DNA of 7,529 bases from Microbacterium sp. (GCA_003248845.1 QFPD01000093.1:1-7529), one strand, 5' to 3'. Positions 1 to 6,772 are shown, counted from the first letter of the stretch. Notes: generated by a model not told the origin, from the sequence alone. Numbers and translations: made by a program.

Positions 1-683
1 CGGTTCTGCGTGGCGTAGCAGATGTCGTCGGACGGCGGGTCCTGCAGGTGGGGGAAGCGCAGGCGCAGGCGACGGACGGTCTCCATGGTCTCGTCCACGG
101 AGAGGGTCGTCTGCGACAGCCACACGACCTTCGAAGGATCCTTCACGACGACGGTGTCGGCATCGGCGGGCGAGTTCACGACCGTGACGTGATCGGGCGC
201 TTCGCCGGCGGTGCCCTCGACCTCTTCGTGCCCGTCGTGACCGATCAGGAGGATCTCGTAGTCGCTCTTGGCGAACCGCACCGCTTCACGGTGCACCTTC
301 GTCACGAGCGGACAGGTCGCGTCGATCGCCTGCAGACCCCGATCGGATGCCGCGTTGACGACGGCGGGTGAGACTCCGTGCGCGCTGAACACCACGTGCG
401 CGCCCTCGGGTACCTCGTCCACCTCCTCGACGAAGATCGCACCCTGGGCCTCGAGTTCGGTGACGACGTGGATGTTGTGCACGATCTGCTTGCGCACGTA
501 GACGGGCGCGCCGAAGCGCTCGAGCGCCTTCTCCACGGCGATGACCGCGCGGTCGACGCCGGCGCAGTAGCCGCGCGGCGAGGCGAGCAGCACCTTCTTG
601 GTACCGTCCACCGGGTTATCCTGAAGCCGCCCTCGCGGACCCGGGATGCGGGGCGACGGAAGACGGACGGCTGTGCTGCTCAC
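1..683 (-). CDS. ispH: 4-hydroxy-3-methylbut-2-enyl diphosphate reductase (IspH/LytB), N-terminal 227 residues
   Basis: IspH is the cytoplasmic iron-sulfur enzyme that reductively dehydrates HMBPP to isopentenyl and dimethylallyl diphosphate, the last step of the MEP pathway. The visible 227 residues contain all three cysteines expected to hold the [4Fe-4S] cluster: Cys40 in GYCAG, Cys124 in DATCPLV and Cys222 in DICYATQN. They also contain the substrate-binding histidines His69 (IVHNIHVV), His102 (SAHGVS) and the [11 protein letters not shown] segment (149-158), plus SQTTLSVDE (190-198). The reading frame runs off the left edge inside the third cysteine motif, so about a third of the protein, including the usual SxN substrate loop, is missing. 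The GTG start at 683 gives an N-terminal tail of about 30 residues (ending [12 protein letters not shown]) that I recall from Microbacteriaceae homologues. No Shine-Dalgarno sequence precedes it; a -10-like hexamer lies 7 bases upstream instead. It is divergent from xseA. Identification is very secure; the start is fairly secure. Confidence 0.96.
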   Translation of the reverse strand, partial: MSSTAVRLPSPRIPGPRGRLQDNPVDGTKKVLLASPRGYCAGVDRAVIAVEKALERFGAPVYVRKQIVHNIHVVTELEAQGAIFVEEVDEVPEGAHVVFSAHGVSPAVVNAASDRGLQAIDATCPLVTKVHREAVRFAKSDYEILLIGHDGHEEVEGTAGEAPDHVTVVNSPADADTVVVKDPSKVVWLSQTTLSVDETMETVRRLRLRFPHLQDPPSDDICYATQN

Positions 684-690
684 GCTTCCG

Positions 691-696
691 ATTCTA
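691..696 (-). promoter_or_regulatory. Predicted -10 box of ispH (leaderless promoter)
   Basis: On the minus strand the sequence reads TAGAAT, then 7 bases, then the GTG start of ispH. TAGAAT fits the actinobacterial housekeeping -10 consensus TANNNT and stands out in GC-rich surroundings. A transcript starting the usual distance downstream would begin at or one base before the GTG, giving a leaderless mRNA. The absence of a purine-rich ribosome site agrees with this. I see no convincing -35 hexamer. The call is inferred from sequence alone. Confidence 0.6.
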
Positions 697-742
697 GAGA
701 GGACTCGCTGGGTGAAGGCCCGGTGCGGCTTCGTCCACCCAC

Positions 743-750
743 GGGAGAGG
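743..750 (+). promoter_or_regulatory. Shine-Dalgarno sequence that fixes the xseA start
   Basis: GGGAGAGG ends 5 bases before the ATG at 756. The frame is open a further 126 codons upstream, but that stretch lies antisense to ispH, so this site is what selects 756 as the start. No clear -10 for xseA is visible on the plus strand in the 72-base divergent gap (684-755). Confidence 0.75.
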
Positions 751-755
751 CAGCG

Positions 756-2036
756 ATGACGACATTCGAACCGGCGCCGGGCACCGCGCCGCCGCCCGAC
801 TCAGTGCATCCCCGGGACTCCTCCCCCGAGACCCCGACGTCGATCTCGCGCCTCAACGAGACGATCCGCGGCTTCGTCGCGAACTGGGGGTCGGTCTGGG
901 TCGAGGGAGAGATCACGGCGTGGAACCTCCGCGGCGGTCACGTGTTCGGCCGCCTCAAGGACGCCTCGGGCGAGGCGCTCATCTCTTTCCGGCTGTGGTC
1001 GTCGACGCTGCAGCGTCTGCCCGACGATCTGAAACTCGGCGACCGGGTCGTCGCGTGCGTGAAGAGCGACTACTTCGTGAAGTCGGGCGACTTCACCTTC
1101 ACCGTGTCGGCGATGCGGCACACCGGGCTCGGCGATCAGCTCGAGCGTCTGGAACGGCTGCGGGCACAGCTGCGCTCCGAGGGGCTCTTCGACCCGTCCC
1201 GGAAGAAACGGCTGCCCTTCCTCCCCCACGTCATCGGCCTCATCACGGGCGAGCGCAGCGATGCGGAGCGCGACGTCCATCGCAACGCCGAACTGCGGTG
1301 GCCGCACGTGCGCTTCCGCACGATCCATGCCGCCGTCCAGGGCGACCGGTGCGTCCCGGAGACGATCGCGGCCCTCCGCGCGCTCGACGCCGATCCCGAG
1401 GTGGACGTCATCGTCATCGCTCGCGGCGGCGGCGACCCGCAGACGCTGCTCGGGTTCAGCGACGAGAAGCTCGTGCGCGCCGTGGCCGCGGCCTCCCCTC
1501 CCGTCGTCTCCGCGATCGGGCACGAGAACGACCATCCGCTCCTGGATGACGTCGCGGACCTTAGGGCCTCGACGCCGACGGATGCCGCTAAGCGCGTCGT
1601 CCCGGACGTCGCCGAGCAGCGGGCCATCGTGCAGCAGCTGCGCAGCCGCGCGCGCTCGCGCCTCACACAGCGGGTCACGCACGACATCGCGCAGCTCGAC
1701 CAGTTGCGCAGCCGCCCCGTGCTGCGCGCACCCGAAGGCATGCTCGTGGCACGCTCGCACGAGCTGTTCGCGCTCACCTCGCGCGGACGCGACGTGGTCA
1801 CCCGCAGCGTGCACGAGGGCGAGCGACGCGTCGCGCAACTGCAGGCGTCACTGCGCGCCCTCTCCCCCGGCGCGACCCTCGCCCGCGGCTACGCGATCGC
1901 GCACACCGAAGGCGGCGTCATCGTCCGGGATGCCACGCAGGCGCCCGCCGGCACAGATGTCATCGTCACCGTCGCAGAAGGCTCCTTCGCGGCGCGATCG
2001 GAGGGTCCCGTGGCCGAGGACGCGCCCGCCCCGTGA
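756..2036 (+). CDS. xseA: Exodeoxyribonuclease VII large subunit
   Basis: XseA is the catalytic subunit of exonuclease VII, which degrades single-stranded DNA from either end in complex with several copies of XseB and acts in repair and recombination. The 426-residue protein is of normal length. After a Pro/Ser-rich tail (1-28) comes the OB-fold nucleic-acid-binding domain (about 29-130, starting [13 protein letters not shown] and containing [10 protein letters not shown]). The catalytic region follows, with [26 protein letters not shown] (217-228), [42 protein letters not shown] (from Ser252) and, near the C-terminus, [11 protein letters not shown]. The segment between about 290 and 380 is rich in Arg, Gln and Leu and should form the long helical arm that carries XseB. 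The ATG at 756 is chosen for its strong Shine-Dalgarno site and because upstream codons are antisense to ispH. xseB follows after 64 bases. No motif appears to be missing. Confidence 0.96.
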   Translation: MTTFEPAPGTAPPPDSVHPRDSSPETPTSISRLNETIRGFVANWGSVWVEGEITAWNLRGGHVFGRLKDASGEALISFRLWSSTLQRLPDDLKLGDRVVACVKSDYFVKSGDFTFTVSAMRHTGLGDQLERLERLRAQLRSEGLFDPSRKKRLPFLPHVIGLITGERSDAERDVHRNAELRWPHVRFRTIHAAVQGDRCVPETIAALRALDADPEVDVIVIARGGGDPQTLLGFSDEKLVRAVAAASPPVVSAIGHENDHPLLDDVADLRASTPTDAAKRVVPDVAEQRAIVQQLRSRARSRLTQRVTHDIAQLDQLRSRPVLRAPEGMLVARSHELFALTSRGRDVVTRSVHEGERRVAQLQASLRALSPGATLARGYAIAHTEGGVIVRDATQAPAGTDVIVTVAEGSFAARSEGPVAEDAPAP

Positions 2037-2065
2037 GCCCGGTCAGCGCGTCGGCACGCCCGGTC
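2037..2065 (+). repeat. Pair of 8-bp direct repeats upstream of xseB
   Basis: GCCCGGTC occurs at 2037-2044 and again at 2058-2065. The copies start 21 bases apart, about two helical turns, and lie just upstream of where the xseB -35 region would be. The spacing suits a dimeric regulator bound to one face of the helix, but in DNA this rich in G and C such a pair can arise by chance. It is recorded as a possible operator only. Confidence 0.25.
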
Positions 2066-2087
2066 TATCTCTGTCGCGGCGCCGTTC

Positions 2088-2093
2088 TAAGAT
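2088..2093 (+). promoter_or_regulatory. Predicted -10 box of xseB (leaderless promoter)
   Basis: TAAGAT matches TANNNT and is followed by 7 bases (GGAGATC) and the ATG at 2101, the same geometry as at ispH. If used, xseB has its own promoter and a leaderless or nearly leaderless mRNA, in addition to any read-through from xseA. The GGAG within the 7 bases could alternatively act as a Shine-Dalgarno site with very short spacing (3 bases), so the two interpretations compete. Confidence 0.5.
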
Positions 2094-2100
2094 GGAGATC

Positions 2101-2322
2101 ATGACTGCCGACGCCGCCGCCGACTTGGCGAGCCTGTCGTTCGAGCAGGCCCGAGACGAGCTCGTCCGGGTCATCGCAGAGCTCGAACAGGGCGCGCCGA
2201 CCCTCGAACAGTCGCTGGCACTCTGGACGCGCGGCGAAGCACTCGCGGCACGCTGCGAGGAGTGGCTCGTCGGAGCGAAGCGCCTGCTCGATGCCGCCCG
2301 TCCCGCTGAGGCCGACGCGTGA
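2101..2322 (+). CDS. xseB: Exodeoxyribonuclease VII small subunit
   Basis: XseB is the small helical subunit that binds along the C-terminal arm of XseA to form active exonuclease VII. The 73-residue protein has the family core SFEQARDELVRVIAELEQGAPTLEQSLALWTRGEALAARCEEWLVGAKRLLD: two amphipathic helices joined at the GAPTLEQSL turn. The Ala/Asp-rich ends are variable in the family. Two ATGs are possible. The one at 2092 overlaps the -10-like TAAGAT, so the ATG at 2101, which follows that hexamer by 7 bases, is preferred; the difference is only three residues (MEI). The gene follows xseA and precedes the DUF4245 gene by 40 bases, and all three are probably at least partly cotranscribed. Identification is secure. 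Confidence 0.94.
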   Translation: MTADAAADLASLSFEQARDELVRVIAELEQGAPTLEQSLALWTRGEALAARCEEWLVGAKRLLDAARPAEADA

Positions 2323-2362
2323 ACCGCCCTCACCCCCTCCCCTCGATCGCGACGGCGGAGTG

Positions 2363-2989
2363 ATGGCATCCGCGCCCCGCATCGTCGCCGAACTCGGCCG
2401 TCCCGAGACTCCGCAGGAGACGGCCGATCGCAAAGCCGCGTCGTCAGCCGCCTACCGCTCCAGCAAGACGTTCCGGAACCTCATCGCCGCGCTCCTCGTG
2501 ACGGTCGCCGTCGTCGCCGTCGTCTATCTCGGCGTCCCGCGTGGCTCTCTCGCCGAGCCCGAGCCCGTCGATGTGGCCGCCGCGGCCGCGCAGGTGTCGG
2601 CGTCACTCGAGCACCCGATCCTCGTCCCCGCCGTCCCCGCCGACTGGCGGGCGAACTCGGCGCGCGTGGAGGGTCAGATGTGGCGGGTCGTGTACGCCCC
2701 GGCCTCCGGCTACGTGCGTGTCGCGCAGGCGATCGACGCCCCCGACGGATGGGTGCAGACCGAGCTCGGCGGCTATGCGCCGACCGGCTCCGTCACGATC
2801 TCCGGCATCGAATGGGATGAGTACCGCATCCCCTCCGCCGGCCGCACCGACTCGGTGTCGTATGCGCTGGCGACGGATGCCGGGAACGACATCGTGCTCG
2901 TGTACGGCGACACCGACCCCGACACCGCGGCGATCGCGGCGGGAGGCGTCGCCGACCAGATCCGTGCCCTGCGTGAGGAGACACCATGA
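2363..2989 (+). CDS. DUF4245 family membrane-anchored protein
   Basis: The 208-residue protein has a hydrophilic, probably cytoplasmic N-terminus (1-35, with RIVAELGRPETPQETADRKAASSAAYRSS), one hydrophobic membrane segment (about 39-58, NLIAALLVTVAVVAVVYLGV) and an extracytoplasmic domain of about 150 residues. This order matches DUF4245, an actinobacterial family of unknown function that is typically found beside xseB, glpX and fumC. The domain contains HPILVPAVPADWRANSARVEG near its start and YVRVAQAIDAPDGW in the middle. No catalytic motif is visible and there is no cysteine. I chose the ATG at 2363; GTG at 2360 is a one-codon alternative. The frame is open back to 2291, but those codons lie inside xseB or encode a Pro/Arg-rich tail unlike the family. 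The purine-rich GGCGGAG is unusually close to the start. The stop overlaps the next start as ATGA, so translation is probably coupled to the carbonic anhydrase. The family call comes from recalled sequence and context. Confidence 0.85.
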   Translation: MASAPRIVAELGRPETPQETADRKAASSAAYRSSKTFRNLIAALLVTVAVVAVVYLGVPRGSLAEPEPVDVAAAAAQVSASLEHPILVPAVPADWRANSARVEGQMWRVVYAPASGYVRVAQAIDAPDGWVQTELGGYAPTGSVTISGIEWDEYRIPSAGRTDSVSYALATDAGNDIVLVYGDTDPDTAAIAAGGVADQIRALREETP

Positions 2990-3639
2990 CCGAACAGGCC
3001 GCACCCGCCCGGGAGACTCCCGCAGTCGTCTGGGCCGACATGCGCGCCGGCAACGCCCGATTCGTCGCCGGTGAACCGCACCACCCGAACCAGGACGTCG
3101 AGCGTCGCCACCTGCTCGCGGCCGCCCAGACGCCGCGCGCCGCGCTCTTCGGCTGCGCCGACTCGCGCCTCGCGGCCGAGATCATCTTCGACCAGGGCCT
3201 CGGCGACCTGTTCGTCGTGCGTAATGCCGGCCAGGTGGCATCCGACTCGGCCATCGCGAGCCTCGAGTACGCCGTCGCCGCGCTCGACGTGCCCCTCATC
3301 ATCGTGCTCGCCCACGACGCGTGCGGTGCCGTGCGAGCCGCGATCGACTCGACGACACTGGAGAGCCCCGAACTGCCCTCGGGCATCTGGCAGCTCATCG
3401 CCAAGATCGTCCCCGCCGCGCGAACCGTGCTGCGGGAGAACGACGGCGTCGACCCCCGCGAGCTCGACGCCGAGGACGTCGGCATCGCGCACCTGCGCAA
3501 CACGATCGATGACATCCTCGCCTCGTCGCGACTCATCGCCGACGCGGTCGCGGCGGGGCGCCTCGGCATCGTCGGGGCGAACTACCGCTTGAGCGAGGGC
3601 ACCGCCGTGCCGCACGTGACCGTCGGCATCGCCGACTGA
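2986..3639 (+). CDS. Beta-class carbonic anhydrase
   Basis: This enzyme interconverts CO2 and bicarbonate using zinc. The 217-residue protein shows the beta-class zinc ligands and catalytic dyad in order: Cys57, Asp59 and Arg61 in FGCADSRL, then His110 and Cys113 in AHDACGAV. Between them is the conserved [20 protein letters not shown] segment (68-87), and near the C-terminus [18 protein letters not shown]. Most relatives have CSDSR, so the Ala58 version is a mild variant that keeps every ligand. There is no signal peptide or membrane segment, so it is cytoplasmic. The ATG overlaps the DUF4245 stop (ATGA) and has its own Shine-Dalgarno GAGGAG at 2975-2980, 5 bases upstream. A likely role is supplying bicarbonate to carboxylating enzymes. 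No bicarbonate transporter lies next to it. fumC follows after 34 bases with no visible terminator, so cotranscription is plausible. Confidence 0.93.
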   Translation: MTEQAAPARETPAVVWADMRAGNARFVAGEPHHPNQDVERRHLLAAAQTPRAALFGCADSRLAAEIIFDQGLGDLFVVRNAGQVASDSAIASLEYAVAALDVPLIIVLAHDACGAVRAAIDSTTLESPELPSGIWQLIAKIVPAARTVLRENDGVDPRELDAEDVGIAHLRNTIDDILASSRLIADAVAAGRLGIVGANYRLSEGTAVPHVTVGIAD

Positions 3640-3673
3640 GATCTACGAACCAGTACACACACGAGGACGTGAG

Positions 3674-5071
3674 ATGACCGACACCACCGAATACCGCATC
3701 GAGCACGACACCATGGGCGAAGTGCGCGTTCCCAAGGACGCCCTGTACGCCGCGCAGACCCAGCGCGCGGTGGAGAACTTTCCGATCTCCGGCACGGGCC
3801 TGGAGTCGACCCAGATCGCCGCGCTCGCCCGTATCAAGAAGGCCGCCGCCCTCGCCAACAAGGAGCTCGGCACCCTCGACGCGGGCATCGCCGACGCGAT
3901 CGCCGCCGCGGCCGACGACGTCATCACCGGCCGCTACGACAGCCACTTCCCCGTCGACACCTACCAGACCGGGTCGGGCACGTCGTCGAACATGAACATG
4001 AACGAAGTCCTCGCGACCCTCGCGACGCAGAAGCTCGGCGCCACGGTGCACCCGAACGACCACGTCAACGCGTCGCAGTCGTCGAACGATGTCTTCCCGA
4101 CCTCCGTGCACATCGCAGTGACGCAGGCCCTCATCGACGACCTGATCCCAGCGCTCGACCACCTCGCCGTCGCCCTCGAGGCGAAGGCCGAGCTGTGGAA
4201 GGATGCCGTGAAGTCGGGCCGGACCCACCTCATGGATGCCACGCCGGTGACGCTCGGCCAGGAGTTCGGGGGCTACGCCCGTCAGATCCGCCTCGGCATC
4301 GAGCGCGTGCAGGCGGTCATCCCTCACGTGGGCGAAGTCCCGCTGGGCGGCACTGCCGTCGGCACCGGCATCAACACTCCCCTGGGGTTCCCGCAGAAGG
4401 TCATCGCGCTCCTCGCCGCCGAGACGGAACTGCCGATCACCGAGGCGAAAGACCACTTCGAGGCTCAGGCGAACCGCGACGGCCTCGTCGAGGCATCCGG
4501 AGCCCTCCGCACGATCGCGGTCTCGCTGACGAAGATCAACAACGACCTTCGGTGGATGGGGTCGGGCCCCAACACCGGCCTCGGCGAACTGCACATTCCC
4601 GACCTGCAGCCCGGCTCCTCGATCATGCCCGGCAAGGTCAACCCCGTGGTGCCGGAGGCGACCCTGATGGTGTGCGCGCGCGTCATCGGCAATGACGCGA
4701 CCGTCGCGTGGGCGGGCGCCTCCGGGTCGTTCGAGCTCAACGTCGCGATCCCGGTGATGGGCACGGCACTCCTCGAGTCGATCCGACTGCTGTCGAACGC
4801 CATGCGCGTGCTGGCCGACAAGACGATCGACGGCCTCGAGGCCAACCGCGAGCGCGCCGCTGCCTTCGCTGGCATGTCGCCGTCGATCGTCACGCCGCTG
4901 AACAAGCTGATCGGCTATGAGGCGGCCGCCAAGATCGCCAAGCACGCCGTCGCGAAGGGCATCACGGTGCGCGAGGCGGTCATCGACCTCGGCTACGTCG
5001 AGCGCGGCGATCTGACCGAGGCACAGCTGGACGAGAAGCTCGACCTGCTCTCGATGACGCACCCGGGGTGA
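3674..5071 (+). CDS. fumC: Class II fumarate hydratase
   Basis: FumC is the iron-free, homotetrameric TCA-cycle enzyme that reversibly hydrates fumarate to malate. The 465-residue length is within two of the Escherichia coli enzyme and motifs align with a constant offset of three. Visible motifs are [14 protein letters not shown] (from Thr99), [10 protein letters not shown] with Ser136-Ser137-Asn138, [22 protein letters not shown] with His185 (His188 in E. coli) and the signature [11 protein letters not shown] (314-324), in which Ser315 corresponds to the catalytic-loop Ser318. The methionine-containing fumarase form of these motifs argues against aspartase or argininosuccinate lyase. The ATG at 3674 has GAGG at 3663-3666, 7 bases upstream. 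The C-terminal domain is complete ([20 protein letters not shown]). A GGGGACCG/CGGTTCCCC hairpin follows the stop. Confidence 0.97.
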   Translation: MTDTTEYRIEHDTMGEVRVPKDALYAAQTQRAVENFPISGTGLESTQIAALARIKKAAALANKELGTLDAGIADAIAAAADDVITGRYDSHFPVDTYQTGSGTSSNMNMNEVLATLATQKLGATVHPNDHVNASQSSNDVFPTSVHIAVTQALIDDLIPALDHLAVALEAKAELWKDAVKSGRTHLMDATPVTLGQEFGGYARQIRLGIERVQAVIPHVGEVPLGGTAVGTGINTPLGFPQKVIALLAAETELPITEAKDHFEAQANRDGLVEASGALRTIAVSLTKINNDLRWMGSGPNTGLGELHIPDLQPGSSIMPGKVNPVVPEATLMVCARVIGNDATVAWAGASGSFELNVAIPVMGTALLESIRLLSNAMRVLADKTIDGLEANRERAAAFAGMSPSIVTPLNKLIGYEAAAKIAKHAVAKGITVREAVIDLGYVERGDLTEAQLDEKLDLLSMTHPG

Positions 5072-5078
5072 TCTGCGC

Positions 5079-5098
5079 GGGGACCGGCACGGTTCCCC
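5079..5098 (+). terminator. Possible weak terminator after fumC
   Basis: Seven bases after the fumC stop, GGGGACCG (5079-5086) can pair with CGGTTCCCC (5090-5098) around a GCA loop, with one bulged T. There is no downstream T-run, which is common for actinobacterial hairpins. It lies just upstream of the proposed kinase promoter and would separate the two transcription units. The short stem keeps confidence modest. Confidence 0.4.
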
Positions 5099-5111
5099 TC
5101 TCCCGACGGGC

Positions 5112-5117
5112 CATAAT
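5112..5117 (+). promoter_or_regulatory. Predicted -10 box of the two-component operon (leaderless promoter)
   Basis: CATAAT, one base from TATAAT, is followed by 6 bases and then the GTG at 5124. It is an AT-rich island in a GC-rich gap. Transcription starting the usual distance downstream would begin at the GTG itself. No strong -35 element or good ribosome-binding site is visible. The inference supports the GTG start and a separate promoter for the kinase-regulator pair. Confidence 0.5.
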
Positions 5118-5123
5118 GACAGG

Positions 5124-6119
5124 GTGACCCGCTCGATGGCCGTCGGGGGATACCGCCGACGTCACCTCCGCATGCTCGGCCTCGTGCTGGCGGTCGTGGG
5201 GGCGGGCTTCGCGGTGACCGCGCTTGCAGTCCTCGGCATCCTCGCGCTGACCGATGCCGACGCCTCCTGGGGCGCGATCGCCGCCTACGGCATCGGAGCC
5301 CTCGCGACGCTCGCCGTCACCGCGCTCGTCGGGTGGACCGTCCTCGAGCCGGCGGCGCCGCCCGCGCCCGCACCGGTGGCAGGCGACAGCGCCGAGGCGT
5401 CGTTCGAGATGCAGCGCCGCCTCCTGGACGATGTCCGTCACGAGCTGAAGACCCCGATCACGATCGTGCGCGGACACCTCGAGATCATGAATCCCGACGA
5501 CCCCGCCGACGCCGCCGCCATCCGGGAGCTCGGCATGGCCGAGCTCGACCGCATGACACGCCTCATCGGCGACATCGACCTGCTCGCGGCGGTCGAGGCC
5601 GACAGCTTCACGATGAGCGATGTCGATCTCGCGGCGCTGACGCAGCGCGTCGGTGAACTCGTGGCCGTGATCCCCGGTCACACCTGGAGTGTGGAGCAGA
5701 GCGCGGGGGGCGTCATCCACGGCGACCGCGATCGCCTCCTGCAAGCGTGGCTGCAGCTGGCGGACAACGCGGCAAAGTACACGCCGGCCGGCAGCGGGAT
5801 CGAGATCGGCAGCGCCGTGCACCCCTCCGGAGCGCAGCTGTGGGTGCGCGATCACGGCCCCGGCATCCCACCCGCGATGCGCCACCGCGTCTTCCGGAGG
5901 TTCGACCGCGGCGCCGGCAAGCGCTCGGTCGGCGGTTCCGGCCTCGGGCTCGCGATCGTCGACACGATCGCGAAGGCGCACGGCGGCCGGTGCACCGTCG
6001 CCGACACACCCGGCGGCGGTGCGACCCTGACGATCGAGATCCCACTCGGTACCGGGGCGACCCTTCCCACACCGGTACGCGCCGGTGACGTGGTGACCCA
6101 GAGAGAGGCATCCGGATGA
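5124..6119 (+). CDS. Two-component sensor histidine kinase with minimal sensor region
   Basis: The 331-residue protein should autophosphorylate on His106 and pass the phosphate to the regulator encoded next. Its order is: basic N-terminus (YRRRHLR, 10-16), membrane segments at about 17-42 and 51-74 joined by only about 8 residues (TDADASWG), a Pro/Ala-rich linker (75-87), the HisKA dimerisation domain with the H-box DVRHELKTPITIVRGHLE (103-120), and the HATPase_c domain. The latter has all boxes: N (ADNAAKYTP, Asn215), G1 (DHGPGIPP, 243-250), F (FRRFDRG) and G2 (GGSGLGLAIV, from Gly270). There is no periplasmic sensor domain, and I see no HAMP domain, the linker standing in its place, so any signal is probably sensed in the membrane or through a partner. 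Catalytic residues are intact. I chose the GTG at 5124 because a -10-like CATAAT lies 6 bases upstream; an ATG at 5136 is the alternative. Kinase identity is secure; the stimulus is unknown. Confidence 0.92.
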   Translation: MTRSMAVGGYRRRHLRMLGLVLAVVGAGFAVTALAVLGILALTDADASWGAIAAYGIGALATLAVTALVGWTVLEPAAPPAPAPVAGDSAEASFEMQRRLLDDVRHELKTPITIVRGHLEIMNPDDPADAAAIRELGMAELDRMTRLIGDIDLLAAVEADSFTMSDVDLAALTQRVGELVAVIPGHTWSVEQSAGGVIHGDRDRLLQAWLQLADNAAKYTPAGSGIEIGSAVHPSGAQLWVRDHGPGIPPAMRHRVFRRFDRGAGKRSVGGSGLGLAIVDTIAKAHGGRCTVADTPGGGATLTIEIPLGTGATLPTPVRAGDVVTQREASG

Positions 6120-6772
6120 CACGCATCCTCGTCGTCGACGACGAACCGCACATCGTCTCCCTCGTGACGCGGGCCCTCCGCGCCGAAGGCTTCGACACCG
6201 TCAGCGCCGACGACGGCCAGGAGGCGCTGGATGCCGCGCAGGGCGATGACATCGACCTCGTCATCCTCGATGTCGGCCTGCCGTCGATGGACGGGTTCGA
6301 CGTCCTGCGCGCGCTGCGCGCGCAGGACGGACGGATGCCGGTCATCTTGCTCACCGCCCGATCCGGCACGTCCGACACGATCGAAGGCCTGGATGCCGGA
6401 GCCAGCGACTACGTGCCCAAGCCTTTCTCCGTCGCTGAACTCCTCGCGCGCGTGCGTTCACGGCTGCGGGAGCGCACCGGCGCGATCACGATGGTGCTGA
6501 CGCACGGCGATGTCACCGTCGACCTGCTCGCCCGGCGCGCGACGGTGGCGGGGCGCGAAGTGGACCTGTCCGCACGCGAGTTCGCTCTGGCCGAGCAGTT
6601 CCTGCGGCATCCGAACACCGTCCTCACCCGCGAGCAGCTCTTGAGCCGCATCTGGGGCATGGACTTCGATCCCGGGTCGAACGTCGTCGACGTGTACGTG
6701 CGCTACCTGCGCGGCAAGGTGGGCAGCGACCACATCGTGACCGTGCGCGGCGAGGGCTACCGCTGGGAGTAG
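6116..6772 (+). CDS. OmpR/PhoB-family DNA-binding response regulator
   Basis: The 218-residue protein is the likely partner of the upstream kinase: phosphorylation should drive dimerisation and DNA binding. The receiver domain (1-115) has the acidic pocket Asp8-Asp9, phospho-acceptor Asp52 in VILDVGLPSMDG, switch residue Thr80 in ILLTAR, Tyr99 and the conserved Lys102 in VPKPF. The C-terminal winged helix (about 125-218) shows the family pattern: LSAREFALAEQFLRHPNTVLTREQLLSRIW, then the recognition-helix region NVVDVYVRYLRGKVG and the wing TVRGEGYRWE. It ends directly after the wing, with no extra tail. The ATG overlaps the kinase stop (ATGA) and has the Shine-Dalgarno GAGAGAGG at 6101-6108, 7 bases upstream, within the kinase gene. 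The last codons form the left arm of a perfect hairpin. The subfamily and target genes cannot be told from sequence. Confidence 0.95.
   Translation: MTRILVVDDEPHIVSLVTRALRAEGFDTVSADDGQEALDAAQGDDIDLVILDVGLPSMDGFDVLRALRAQDGRMPVILLTARSGTSDTIEGLDAGASDYVPKPFSVAELLARVRSRLRERTGAITMVLTHGDVTVDLLARRATVAGREVDLSAREFALAEQFLRHPNTVLTREQLLSRIWGMDFDPGSNVVDVYVRYLRGKVGSDHIVTVRGEGYRWE

Noticed and set aside
378..755. N-terminal extension of xseA in the same frame
   Set aside because: These codons are antisense to ispH and encode sequence unlike any XseA; a good Shine-Dalgarno site supports ATG 756.
801..1838. 345-codon open frame on the minus strand opposite xseA
   Set aside because: Same kind of antisense shadow; Arg/Ala/Asp-rich, with no motif, opposite a clear xseA.
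2291..2362. Earlier ATG for the DUF4245 gene
   Set aside because: It starts inside xseB and adds a Pro/Arg-rich tail before the recognisable family N-terminus (APRIVAELGRPETP).
3533..5062. 509-codon open frame on the minus strand opposite fumC
   Set aside because: Its translation is low-complexity Arg/Asp/Val/His-rich with no recognisable domain. It is the frame expected opposite a gene with G/C at third positions, and fumC is unmistakable on the other strand.
4980..6122. 380-codon open frame on the minus strand opposite the histidine kinase
   Set aside because: No domain recognised; it covers the kinase gene and its promoter gap, so it is explained by codon bias.
6129..6144. Perfect 16-bp palindrome TCGTCGTCGACGACGA at the start of the response regulator gene
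   Set aside because: It simply encodes the conserved acidic-pocket residues (LVVDDE) with the preferred codons GTC and GAC; such palindromes recur in GC-rich receiver domains.
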